Source: an uncultured Clostridia bacterium (GTDB lineage Bacteria; Bacillota; Clostridia; Christensenellales; Aristaeellaceae). Taken from it: DNA of 33,885 nucleotides. The DNA is taken from the NCBI GenBank assembly GCA_934631985.1, contig CAKTYE010000023.1:1-33885 (forward strand), given 5' to 3'. The translations under genes and the position numbers were made by a program. Shown here piece after piece: positions 22,916-30,590 of this stretch. Within the stretch, counting starts at the first letter, position 1. Every line of letters starts with the position of its first letter. Under the pieces are notes generated by a model. That model saw only the letters and a list, made by a program, of their open reading frames with translations, had not been told where the DNA came from and searched no databases.

Positions 22916-23000
22916 CTTTGGAAGTGGGGGGGGGCTTGTGCGCTGCGGTCCAGAAACGCCTTGACTGATGCAGCTTTCCAATATACTATGAAAAATAAAG

Positions 23001-23040
23001 GCCGCGCAGCCCTTTTGCTAGAGGACTGTGCGGCTTTCAC
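23001..23040. terminator. Bidirectional terminator between the MatC-like gene and glnN
   Basis: GCCGCGCAG (23001-23009) pairs with CTGTGCGGC (23026-23034), one G-U pair, 16-base loop. On the minus strand it is followed by CTTTATTTTTC, a good U-run for glnN; on the plus strand by TTTCACATTTC. Confidence 0.75.
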
Positions 23041-23051
23041 ATTTCTAATTT

Positions 23052-25136
23052 TTATACCCGGAACAGCAGGTCGGCGTAGGTGGGGAAGGGCCAGACGCTC
23101 TCGTCCACCAGGGTCTCCAGCTCGTCCGCAACAGCGCGAACCTCGTTCATGGCGGGGATCACCACGTCATGTTCATAACGGGCGGCGGTCAGCGCATCGG
23201 CATTGTGGTCGGCGGAGGTGATCGCGACCTTCAGGGCCTCAATGCGCTCATACAGCGCGTCGGTGTCGGCGCACAGCTTGGGCAGCATTGCGTCCTCGGC
23301 ACGGGTAGGCAGGGACAGCGCCTTGATGTCTGCGGCCCGCTTTGCCATGTCGCCGGTGTAGTGCATCACGGCGGGCAGGATCTCCCGCTGTGCCATCATC
23401 AGGGCGGTCTCCGCCTCGATGTTCAACACCTTCACATATTCCTCCAGCTTGATCTCATACCGGGAGCGGATTTCCGTCTCGGAGAAGACCTTGTGGGAGG
23501 TGAACAGCTTGATGTTCTTTTCGCTGATCATGTAGGGCAGCGCGTCCACCGTGCTGCGCAGATTCAGCAGGCCGCGCTTTTCGGCCTCGGCGACCCAGGC
23601 GTCGGCATAGCCGTTGCCGTTGAAAATGATGCGCTTGTGCGCCTTGATCTCGCGGACGATCAGGTCATGCAGCGAGGCCTTGAAATCCTGTGCGCTTTCC
23701 AGCTCATCGGCAAACTGACGCAGGGACTCCGCCACAATGGTGTTGATGACGGTATTCGTCTCGGAAATGGAAGCGGAAGAACCCAGGGAGCGGAACTCGA
23801 ACTTGTTGCCGGTGAAGGCAAAGGGCGAGGTGCGGTTGCGGTCCGTGTTGTCCTTGGGGAACTTGGGCAGCACATGCACGCCGATCGCCATGTCGCTATG
23901 CTCACGGCCCGTGTAATCCTTGCCGCTTTCCAGCGCTTGCAGAATTTCCGTCAACTCGTCGCCCAGGAACATGGAGATGATGGCGGGCGGCGCTTCATTG
24001 GCGCCCAGGCGATGGTCGTTGCCCGCGCTGGCGACTGCCACGCGCAGCAGATCCTGATAATCGTCCACGGCCTTGATGACTGCCGTCAGGAACAGCAGGA
24101 ACTGGGCGCTTTCGTGGGGGCTGTCGCCAGGCTCCAGCAGATTATAGCCGGTGTTGGTGGACATGGACCAGTTATTGTGCTTGCCGGAGCCGTTCACACC
24201 CGCAAAGGGCTTTTCGTGCAGCAGGCACACCAGGCCGTGACGCTGAGCGACCTTCTTCATCATCTCCATGGTCAGCTGATTGTGGTCGGCAGCCACGTTG
24301 GTGACGGTGAAGACGGGGGCCAGCTCATGCTGTGCGGGGGCGACCTCGTTATGCTCGGTCTTTGCCAGCACGCCCAGCTTCCACAACTCCTCGTTCAGCT
24401 CGGTCATGAAGGCCTGTACACGGGGCTTGATGGAGCCGAAGTAGTGATCCTCCAACTCCTGGCCCTTGGGGGGCTTCGCGCCGTACAGGGTGCGGCCCGT
24501 GAAGATCAGATCCTTGCGCTGATCGAAATATTTCTTATCCACCAGGAAATATTCCTGCTCGGGTCCGACGGTGGCGGTGACGCGGGTCGCATCCTCACGC
24601 CCGAACAGCTTCAGCACACGCACGGCGTGCTTGCTCAGGGACTCCATAGAGCGCAGCAGGGGCGTCTTCTGATCCAGCGCTTCGCCGCCATAGGAACAGA
24701 ACGCCGTGGGGATGCACAGCACGCCATCCTTGATGAAGGCATAGCTGGTGGGGTCCCAGGCGGTATAGCCGCGGGCCTCAAAGGTGGAGCGCAGCCCGCC
24801 GGAGGGGAAGGAGGAAGCGTCCGGCTCGCCGCGGACAAGCTCCTTGCCGCTGAAGGAAAGGATCATCTTGCCGCCGTCCTGGGGGGTGATGAAGCTGTCA
24901 TGCTTCTCGGCGGTGATGCCGGTCATGGGCTGGAACCAGTGGGTGTAATGGGTCACGCCCTTTTCAACGGCCCAATCCTTCATTGCATGAGCGACCACAG
25001 CGGCGACCTGGGGATCAAGACGGCGACCCTCGTCGATGGTCTTTTTCAGCGCCTTGTAGGTATCCTTGGGCAAACGCTGCTGCATGACAGCATCATTAAA
25101 TACGTTGCTGCCAAAAAGCTCATCCATGTGTGCCAT
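23052..25136 (-). CDS. glnN: Glutamine synthetase type III
   Basis: 694 residues, the size of GSIII (about 700-730) rather than GSI (about 450). It condenses glutamate and ammonia with ATP in the cytosol. Characteristic segments: KPFAGVNGSGKHNNWSMSTN (about 310-330), HNEVAPAQHELAPVFT (about 262-277), RNRTSPFAFTGNKFEFRSLG, and GSIII-specific C-terminal sequences. The N-terminal part VFNDAVMQQRLPKDTYKALK is a GSIII hallmark. The ATG at 25136 has GAGGAGGA upstream; the frame is open for 83 further codons without a start signal. Two promoters stand upstream; the distal one is a perfect consensus followed by a terminator-like hairpin, suggesting leader control by nitrogen status. No nitrogen regulator is encoded alongside. 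Confidence 0.96.
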   Translation of the reverse strand: MAHMDELFGSNVFNDAVMQQRLPKDTYKALKKTIDEGRRLDPQVAAVVAHAMKDWAVEKGVTHYTHWFQPMTGITAEKHDSFITPQDGGKMILSFSGKELVRGEPDASSFPSGGLRSTFEARGYTAWDPTSYAFIKDGVLCIPTAFCSYGGEALDQKTPLLRSMESLSKHAVRVLKLFGREDATRVTATVGPEQEYFLVDKKYFDQRKDLIFTGRTLYGAKPPKGQELEDHYFGSIKPRVQAFMTELNEELWKLGVLAKTEHNEVAPAQHELAPVFTVTNVAADHNQLTMEMMKKVAQRHGLVCLLHEKPFAGVNGSGKHNNWSMSTNTGYNLLEPGDSPHESAQFLLFLTAVIKAVDDYQDLLRVAVASAGNDHRLGANEAPPAIISMFLGDELTEILQALESGKDYTGREHSDMAIGVHVLPKFPKDNTDRNRTSPFAFTGNKFEFRSLGSSASISETNTVINTIVAESLRQFADELESAQDFKASLHDLIVREIKAHKRIIFNGNGYADAWVAEAEKRGLLNLRSTVDALPYMISEKNIKLFTSHKVFSETEIRSRYEIKLEEYVKVLNIEAETALMMAQREILPAVMHYTGDMAKRAADIKALSLPTRAEDAMLPKLCADTDALYERIEALKVAITSADHNADALTAARYEHDVVIPAMNEVRAVADELETLVDESVWPFPTYADLLFRV

Positions 25137-25185
25137 ACGGAGTTCCTCCTCATCTACTGTAGCAGTATGATTCAACAACTTTTCC

Positions 25186-25191
25186 AGTATA
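25186..25191 (-). promoter_or_regulatory. Proximal extended -10 promoter for glnN
   Basis: Minus strand TGA-TATACT (complement of 25186-25191), extended -10, followed by GGAA; poor -35 (TGGCGC). It is downstream of the leader hairpin, so it would escape that attenuation. Confidence 0.4.
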
Positions 25192-25227
25192 TCACAGCTT
25201 CGGCGGACGCGCCAGCAGGAAATACGG

Positions 25228-25261
25228 AAAAAGGCACTGCGAGAAAGCTCGCAGCACCTTT
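25228..25261 (-). terminator. Terminator-like hairpin in the glnN leader
   Basis: 14-bp stem with two G-U pairs: on the minus strand AAAGGTGCTGCGAG, loop CTTT, CTCGCAGTGCCTTT, then TT; the U-run of five overlaps the end of the stem. It starts about 7 bases after the predicted start of the distal promoter, so it would stop most transcripts unless antiterminated. Confidence 0.7.
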
Positions 25262-25274
25262 GCTGTATGGGTGG

Positions 25275-25303
25275 ATTATAGGCGTGGGCGGCGCGTTTGT
25301 CAA
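25275..25303 (-). promoter_or_regulatory. Perfect consensus promoter upstream of glnN
   Basis: Minus strand TTGACA (complement of 25298-25303), 17-base spacer, TATAAT (complement of 25275-25280). Expected start about 25268, which leaves an RNA leader of about 130 bases before glnN. The rest of 25304-25410 is an A-rich stretch with a GAAAAATTTTTC palindrome and no gene. Confidence 0.85.
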
Positions 25304-25413
25304 GGGTGTGGGGGAGAAAAATTTTTCGGGGAAAGCAACGAGAAGAAAAAAGATATTCTGAAGCCTTAGGAAGCTCGCATAGCAAAATTCCAGTAGCGTA
25401 TTTCGACGTGTTT

Positions 25414-25422
25414 TGCTATAAT
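25414..25422 (+). promoter_or_regulatory. Extended -10 promoter for the HAD-hprK-glk group
   Basis: TGC-TATAAT (25414-25422) followed by GAA; no good -35. Lies about 40 bases before the HAD start codon. Confidence 0.55.
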
Positions 25423-25462
25423 GAAGCCTGATGATATTTTGTCTAAAGGAGCGACTGCATCC

Positions 25463-26251
25463 ATGACCCTTGCCATTGCGTTTGATATGGACGACACGCT
25501 GCTCAGCGATGAGCGTCAGATTACCCCGTACACCCTGAATGTCCTGCGCCGTGCGGCGGACAAGGGCATTCGGATCATTCCCGCCAGCGGGCGCGCCCGG
25601 GGCAGCATGATCGGCTTTGTGGAGCAGATCGGCTGTGCGGACGCATTCGTTTCCTGCAACGGCGCGGAGGTCTACAGCCCCCGGGGCGAGCTGTGGAAGA
25701 CCGAGGCCTTCACCGTGGAGCAGGCCAAGCGCTGCGCCGCCTTTGCGCAGGATGCAGGCTGCTATGTGCAATGCTATTATGACGACCATTTCTTTTATAC
25801 CGGCGGCAAGGAGTGGGCGGACGCTTATGCCTCTGCGACGCTACTGACGGGACAGAATGTGGGCGATCTGGTGGCGTATATCGACCGGCCCACCGCCAAG
25901 GTGCTGGTCATGGCGGAGCCCGAAAAGGTGGCGAAGCTGCTGCCACTGGCCCGCAAGGAGTTTGAGGGCATGGCGGCGGTCAGCTGCTCCAAGCCGTATT
26001 TTCTGGAAATGAATCCTGTGCAGGCGACCAAGGGCAATGCCCTGAAGTATCTGGCGGAGCGCTGGGGGCTGCATCGGGAGGATTTTATGGCCTTTGGCGA
26101 CAGCTTGAACGACCTGAGCATGCTCACCTGGGCCGGCGAGGGCGTAGCCATGGGCAACGCCCGGGAGGACGTTAAATCGCAGGTACGTCACGTCTGCGGC
26201 TCCAATCAGGAGGACGGCGTGGCTCGCTATATCGAATCGCTTTTGCTGTAA
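25463..26251 (+). CDS. HAD-superfamily hydrolase, Cof/YidA type
   Basis: 262 residues of the Cof-like (C2-capped) HAD phosphatases, which dephosphorylate sugar phosphates and related metabolites. Motif I is AFDMDDTLLSDE with nucleophile Asp8 and acid/base Asp10; motif II is IIPASGRA; the Lys of motif III is in QATKGNALKYL; motif IV is FGDSLNDLSML (about 210-220). The alpha/beta cap lies at about 85-190. Start at ATG 25463, with AAAGGAG 10 bases upstream; an in-frame ATG at 25421 lies inside the -10 element and is rejected. It is 12 bp upstream of hprK and probably shares its transcript, so a role in sugar phosphate handling is plausible. Substrate unknown. Confidence 0.92.
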   Translation: MTLAIAFDMDDTLLSDERQITPYTLNVLRRAADKGIRIIPASGRARGSMIGFVEQIGCADAFVSCNGAEVYSPRGELWKTEAFTVEQAKRCAAFAQDAGCYVQCYYDDHFFYTGGKEWADAYASATLLTGQNVGDLVAYIDRPTAKVLVMAEPEKVAKLLPLARKEFEGMAAVSCSKPYFLEMNPVQATKGNALKYLAERWGLHREDFMAFGDSLNDLSMLTWAGEGVAMGNAREDVKSQVRHVCGSNQEDGVARYIESLLL

Positions 26252-26263
26252 GGAGGGATCCCC

Positions 26264-27199
26264 ATGATCCAGGCAGCGGACTTTGCCAAAACGCTCCATT
26301 TAACGGAGCTGTCCCCCTCCACAAAGACGGAGTGGGACATCCGCACCACCGACCTGAACCGCCCCGGCATGCAGTTCTGTGGCTTTTACGAGTACTTCGC
26401 CTTTGAGCGGCCCCAGGTTATCGGCAAGGTGGAAATGACCTATCTGGAATCGCTGGAGCCGGAGGCCCGCGGGCAGATGCTCAAAAAGTATTTCTCCTAC
26501 GACCTGCCCTGCGTAGTCATCTGCCGCGGTATGACCCCGCCCGACGACCTGATCCAGGCTGCCGCCGCCCGCGACATTGCCGTGTATCAGACCAACATGG
26601 TCACCACGAAGTTCACCTTCACGGCCATCAACTACCTGAACCGCTGCCTTGCGCCCCGGGTGACCCGCCACGGCGTGCTGGTGGATGTATACGGCGTGGG
26701 CGTGCTGCTGACAGGCGAAAGCGGCGTGGGCAAGAGCGAAGCGGCGCTGGAGCTGGTCAAGCGCGGTCACCAGCTGGTGGCGGACGACGTGGTGGACATT
26801 TGCCGCGTGTCTGACGACCGCCTTACCGGCGAATGCCCGGAGATGGTGCGCCACTTCATGGAAATTCGCGGCATTGGCATTATCGACATTCGAGCCATGT
26901 ACGGCGTTGGCGCGGTGGCGCTGAGCAAGTCCATCGACCTGGTGATGCACATGGAAAAGTGGGTCGAGGGCAAGGAATACGACCGTCTGGGCCTGAGCGA
27001 GGAATACATCACCATTCTGGGCGTGAAGGTCCCGCATCAGATCATGCCCGTGCGGCCCGGACGCAACCTGGCGATCATCATCGAGGTTGCAGCCCGCGAC
27101 CTGAGCCTGAAGCGCATGGGTTACAGTGCGGCGCATGAGCTGGATCGCCGCTTGAACGAAATGATTATGAAAAACAGCGGACAAGCAGGCGATAATTGA
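26264..27199 (+). CDS. hprK: HPr kinase/phosphorylase
   Basis: 311 residues, the usual HprK length. It phosphorylates and dephosphorylates Ser46 of the PTS protein HPr, thereby controlling CcpA-dependent carbon catabolite repression in Firmicutes. The N-terminal domain ends near residue 130; HGVLVDVYGVGVLLTGESGV continues into the P-loop GESGVGKS (151-158), and the family signature EIRGIGIIDIRAMYGVGAV follows (about 203-221), with the C-terminal RPGRNLAIIIEVAA loop. AAGGAGG precedes the ATG. Neighbours are a HAD phosphatase (12 bp upstream) and a ROK glucokinase (39 bp downstream), a coherent carbon-control group. HPr itself is not in the window. Confidence 0.97.
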   Translation: MIQAADFAKTLHLTELSPSTKTEWDIRTTDLNRPGMQFCGFYEYFAFERPQVIGKVEMTYLESLEPEARGQMLKKYFSYDLPCVVICRGMTPPDDLIQAAAARDIAVYQTNMVTTKFTFTAINYLNRCLAPRVTRHGVLVDVYGVGVLLTGESGVGKSEAALELVKRGHQLVADDVVDICRVSDDRLTGECPEMVRHFMEIRGIGIIDIRAMYGVGAVALSKSIDLVMHMEKWVEGKEYDRLGLSEEYITILGVKVPHQIMPVRPGRNLAIIIEVAARDLSLKRMGYSAAHELDRRLNEMIMKNSGQAGDN

Positions 27200-27238
27200 C
27201 GGCCTGCACATGGAAAATCAAGATGGAGGTGTTTTCCC

Positions 27239-28183
27239 ATGGTGTATATTGGTATTGACGTTGGCGGCACGGGCGTGCAGGTCGGCGTGGTGAGCGAGCA
27301 GGGCCAAATTTTGGCGACGGACAGCTTCCCCACGGGCGTGGGCCGTCCTTATCAGGAGATGGTGCAGGACATGGTGCGCTGCACCAAGTCTGCGGTGACG
27401 AAGGCGGGACTGACCCTTGAGGACGTGAAGTCCATCGGCCTGGGCATTCCCGGCATTGCGGACGCGAAGACTGGCACGGTGATCTTCTGCACCAACCTGG
27501 GCTGGCGTGATATTCCCCTGCGGGCGGAAATTCAGAAGTACATTGACAAGCCTGTGTACATTGACAATGATGCGACGGTTGCGGGCCTTGCCGAGAGCGT
27601 GACGGGCGTGAGCGCCAACACGGATTCCAGCGTGTTCCTGACCCTCGGCACGGGTGTGGGCGGCGGCATCATCATCCACGGCAAGGTGTGGAGCGGCAGC
27701 CACGGCGTGGGCAGCGAGATCGGTCACATGATTCTGAAAATGGGCGGCGAACCCTGCACCTGCGGCAATCACGGCTGCGTGGAGCGCTACTGCTCCGCCA
27801 CAGCGATCATCCGCATGGCTCGGGAGGCCGTAAAGGAGCATCCCGAAAGCGCCATTCTGACCGCTGCGAAGGGTGATCCCGCCAACATCAACGCAAAGAT
27901 CGTCTTTGATGCGGCAAAGGCGGGCGACCCGGTGGGCATGCAGGTATTCCGCGAGTATGTGAGTTATCTGGCGCAGGCTATTTCCAACATTATCCAATTT
28001 CTGGATCCCGAGGTCATTGCGCTGGGCGGCGGCGTGAGCAAGGCTGGCGACTTCCTGCTGAACGCCGTGCGCGAGGAGGTCCCGCACTATCTGCTGTACA
28101 AGAACATCCCTGCTGCGCGGATCGAGCTGGCAAAGCTCGGCGCGGATGCCGGCATCATCGGCGCGGCAATGCTGGGCGCGTAA
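27239..28183 (+). CDS. glk: ROK-family glucokinase
   Basis: 314 residues. Predicted to phosphorylate glucose to glucose-6-phosphate with ATP. The ATP-binding motif is IDVGGTGVQVG (Asp7, Gly9-Thr11), the catalytic Asp111 lies in DNDATVAGLAE, and the ROK signature LGTGVGGGIIIHGKVWSGSHG leads to the zinc site with EIGHM and Cys173/Cys175/Cys180 (CTCGNHGCVE). Intact zinc ligands favour an active kinase rather than a degenerate relative; no DNA-binding domain is present, so it is not a ROK repressor. ATG at 27239 after TGGAGGTG. Follows hprK closely and supplies the phosphorylated sugar for glycolysis after glucosidase or ABC-type import. Ends before a series of hairpins. Confidence 0.93.
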   Translation: MVYIGIDVGGTGVQVGVVSEQGQILATDSFPTGVGRPYQEMVQDMVRCTKSAVTKAGLTLEDVKSIGLGIPGIADAKTGTVIFCTNLGWRDIPLRAEIQKYIDKPVYIDNDATVAGLAESVTGVSANTDSSVFLTLGTGVGGGIIIHGKVWSGSHGVGSEIGHMILKMGGEPCTCGNHGCVERYCSATAIIRMAREAVKEHPESAILTAAKGDPANINAKIVFDAAKAGDPVGMQVFREYVSYLAQAISNIIQFLDPEVIALGGGVSKAGDFLLNAVREEVPHYLLYKNIPAARIELAKLGADAGIIGAAMLGA

Positions 28184-28231
28184 GGAAGGCTGCGGCAGGG
28201 AACTGCGGTGGACAAATAGGAACATGAAAAA

Positions 28232-28265
28232 CAGGGCCGTGAAGGAGCTTTGCGGCCCTGCTTTG
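28232..28265 (+). terminator. First hairpin after glk
   Basis: CAGGGCCG (28232-28239) / CGGCCCTG (28253-28260), 13-base loop, followed by CTTTG. Probably the first terminator of the HAD-hprK-glk transcript. Confidence 0.6.
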
Positions 28266-28292
28266 AAATCCTTTATAGAACTGAAAATGAGA

Positions 28293-28345
28293 AAAGCCGT
28301 CGTGCAGCAAAGAAGGGTTGCTTCTGCACGGCGGCTTTGCTTATT
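28293..28345. terminator. Second hairpin after glk
   Basis: AAAGCCGTCGTGCAG (28293-28307) / CTGCACGGCGGCTTT (28324-28338), one G-U pair, with an inner GCAA/TTGC stem, followed by GCTTATTG. The A-run on the left also suits the other strand. Confidence 0.7.
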
Positions 28346-28394
28346 GACGATAAACTTCTTTATCGCATTTACCAGCATACTTGCATATGCCTTA

Positions 28395-28433
28395 CAGAAA
28401 AAGGGCGTCTGCCTTTTGCAGCGGCAGACGCCC
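28395..28433 (-). terminator. Terminator of the ABC-importer operon
   Basis: GGGCGTCTGCC (28403-28413) / GGCAGACGCCC (28423-28433), perfect 11-bp stem. On the minus strand it is followed by TTTTTCTG. Confidence 0.85.
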
Positions 28434-28467
28434 CAGGATGCCGATTTTACGGTCGGCACATTGTAAC

Positions 28468-29694
28468 TTACTCAGCCAGCTTGGCGTTGACGGAAGCGGT
28501 CAGATCATCCAGCAGATCTACATTGCCGGTGGCCAGCACATCCGCAAAGCCGCTCTTGATCATGCTGTAGGTTTCCTCGGAAGCCGTCATGGAGTAAGGC
28601 AGGGATACAGCATAGCCATTCGACACCATGTCGGTGAACACAGCTGCGCCATAATCCGCAAAGTTCTCGACCCACAGCGTGTCGGTGCCTTCATAGGCGG
28701 GGATGACGCTGTTAGCGGTCATGGCCTGGGAATCATAGGAAGCCAGGTAGGTCAGGAAGGTCTTCGCCGCATCGACATTCTTGGTGCAGGCGGGGATGGC
28801 CCAAATCAGAGAGTGAGAGATGGAAGCAGGCTTTTCACCCATGGCAGGCAGTGCGCACACGCCCAGATCGCTGCCCAGCGCTTCTACATAAGAAGCCATG
28901 GACCAGCTGCCATTGAACAGCATGGCAACGGTGCCGTTCAGGAAACGGTCGCCAGCGCCCATTTCAGCCAGGTCTTCCATGGTGGGAGCTGCATGATCCA
29001 CCAGGATCAGGTCAGCCAGCTTCTGCAGGGCATCCTTGGCTTCGGCGCTGTTCAGCACACACTTGCCGTCTGCATCAAAGGCTGCGCCGCCGTTGGAATA
29101 GATCATGTCGTACACAACGCTGTTGGGATAAGAACCCAGCGCCGTGCCATACACGCCAGCATCGGCATTCGTCAGCTGCTTGCAGGTCTCGACGAACTGC
29201 TCCCAGGTCCAGTCGCCAGTGGGATAAGCCACGCCAGCAGCATCGAACAGGGACTTGTTGTAGTACACTGCAATGGCGTCATAATCACGCGGCACGCCGC
29301 TGATAACACCATTGATGGTGTGCGCCTTCACAGTATGCTCGGGATACTTGCTCAGATCAATTGCGCCGCTCTCAAACAGGTCATTGATGTTGAGCAGATA
29401 GCCCTTGGTGGAGTAGTCGATGTCGCTGGGCACGTTCAGGGCAATGATGTCGGGCGCGGAGCCGGCGGGCAGGCCGATGTTCAGCTTTTCAAAGTAGGCA
29501 GACTTGGACATGTAGGACACGGTGACCTCAATGTCGGACTGGGAAGCGTTGAATGCTGCCACCATCGCATCAATGCCTTCCTGCTGTTCGCTCATCCAGC
29601 ACAGCATTTCCAGCTTGGTGGTTTCCGCGTTGGCAGTCAGCGCGAAGCTGAGGGCCATCGCCAGTGCAAGGACCAGACTGAGTACCTTTTTCAT
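28468..29694 (-). CDS. Extracellular sugar-binding protein (ABC, family 1)
   Basis: 408 residues. A classic signal peptide (KKVLSLVLALAMALSFAL, cleavage probable after Ala-Asn-Ala at 23) precedes a family 1 solute-binding protein: LEMLCWMSEQQEGIDAMVAA (first strand and helix), GSAPDIIALN, YDAIAVYYNKSLFDAAGV, TWEQFVETCKQLT and MLFNGSWSMASY are the usual blocks. It should bind a mono- or oligosaccharide for the two permeases upstream. Notably there is no lipobox cysteine, whereas Gram-positive binding proteins are generally lipoproteins. AAGGAGG lies before the ATG. It is the last gene of the operon, separated from the permease by a hairpin that may raise its mRNA stability. The exact sugar is not readable. 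Confidence 0.92.
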   Translation of the reverse strand: MKKVLSLVLALAMALSFALTANAETTKLEMLCWMSEQQEGIDAMVAAFNASQSDIEVTVSYMSKSAYFEKLNIGLPAGSAPDIIALNVPSDIDYSTKGYLLNINDLFESGAIDLSKYPEHTVKAHTINGVISGVPRDYDAIAVYYNKSLFDAAGVAYPTGDWTWEQFVETCKQLTNADAGVYGTALGSYPNSVVYDMIYSNGGAAFDADGKCVLNSAEAKDALQKLADLILVDHAAPTMEDLAEMGAGDRFLNGTVAMLFNGSWSMASYVEALGSDLGVCALPAMGEKPASISHSLIWAIPACTKNVDAAKTFLTYLASYDSQAMTANSVIPAYEGTDTLWVENFADYGAAVFTDMVSNGYAVSLPYSMTASEETYSMIKSGFADVLATGNVDLLDDLTASVNAKLAE

Positions 29695-29720
29695 GGGAAA
29701 ACCTCCTTGTTATTCTATCT

Positions 29721-29738
29721 CTCCTGTTGAATCAGGAG
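29721..29738 (-). repeat. Intercistronic hairpin before the binding-protein gene
   Basis: CTCCTG / CAGGAG (6 bp, 6-base loop). Such stems often protect the binding-protein message in ABC operons; the role here is inferred. Confidence 0.35.
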
Positions 29739-29753
29739 CAAGAAACTGTTTTA

Positions 29754-30590
29754 TCAGCCCTTGATGCCGGAAAGGGCGATACCATCCAGCAGATTGCGCT
29801 GACCGATGATGAACACCAGCAGCATAGGCAGCATGGACAGGGTGCCTGCGGTCATCAGCAGAGGCATATTGTTGGAATACTGCCCCTGCAAGGCGGAGAT
29901 AGCGATGGACAGCACATAGTTGCTCTGGCGCTGCACCACGACCATGGGCCACAGCATGTCATTCCAGGCCCACAGGGTGGTCAGCACACCAAAGGCCACC
30001 AGACCGCTCTTGACCAGCGGCAGCAGAATGCTGAAGAAGGTGCGGAAGTAACCGCAGCCATCCAGCTTGGCAGATTCATCCAGCTCCTTAGGCAGGGATG
30101 CAAAGTGCTGCTTCAGGAAGAAACAACCATAAATGCTGGGCAGGTTGGGAATGATGATGCCCACCAGCGAGTCCAGCCAGTTGAGCTTCATGGTGATGAG
30201 GAAACGGGGGATCATCAGCATCTGGGTTGGAACCATCAGCACCGTCATACACATCATGAACAGGAAGTTCTTGCCGGGAAAGCTCAGGCGGGCGAACACA
30301 TAGGCCGCCATGGCACAGGTAAACACCTGGAAGCCAACCTCGCACACGGTGACGATAGCGGTGTTCAGATAGTAGCGGGAGAATTTGTAGCGGGTGAACA
30401 GCATAGCATAGTTCTCCCACTGCGGACTCTTGGGCAGCCACTGAATGGGGATTTTGACAGCCTCTGGACGGGTCTTGAGACTGGTCAGAATCATCCAGAT
30501 AAAGGGCATGACCATGAACAGCGCGCCTAAAATCAGCACCAGATAAACCAGGATCAGACCGGGGGCCAATCTTTGCTTTTTCGTCTTCAT
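29754..30590 (-). CDS. CUT1 sugar ABC permease (MalG/UgpE-like)
   Basis: 278 residues with six predicted helices. The coupling motif that contacts the ATPase is intact: ESAKLDGCGYFRTFFSILLP (EAA loop, about residues 165-185). The N-terminus (LILVYLVLILGALFMVMPFI) and the TSLKTRPEAVKIP segment are characteristic of the second permease of CUT1 systems. Its ATG overlaps the upstream stop as TGATG on the minus strand, a standard reinitiation arrangement; the ribosome binding site is weak, consistent with coupling. A start 5 codons earlier is possible. The ATPase is not encoded in the operon, so a shared MsmK-like ATPase must be used. Confidence 0.93.
   Translation of the reverse strand: MKTKKQRLAPGLILVYLVLILGALFMVMPFIWMILTSLKTRPEAVKIPIQWLPKSPQWENYAMLFTRYKFSRYYLNTAIVTVCEVGFQVFTCAMAAYVFARLSFPGKNFLFMMCMTVLMVPTQMLMIPRFLITMKLNWLDSLVGIIIPNLPSIYGCFFLKQHFASLPKELDESAKLDGCGYFRTFFSILLPLVKSGLVAFGVLTTLWAWNDMLWPMVVVQRQSNYVLSIAISALQGQYSNNMPLLMTAGTLSMLPMLLVFIIGQRNLLDGIALSGIKG

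Noticed and set aside
22964..23034. Small transcript from TTGACT/TATACT to the hairpin at 23001-23034
   Set aside because: Spacer is 15 bases for TATACT or the -10 is poor at 17; the RNA would be under 50 bases and is most simply part of the convergent terminator region.
25228..25303. ANTAR-type antitermination target before glnN
   Set aside because: Only one hairpin, with a CTTT tetraloop; ANTAR targets need two stems with hexaloops of defined A and G positions.
23169..25361. 730-codon plus-strand frame opposite glnN
   Set aside because: No domain pattern and no ribosome binding site; shadow of a complete GSIII gene.
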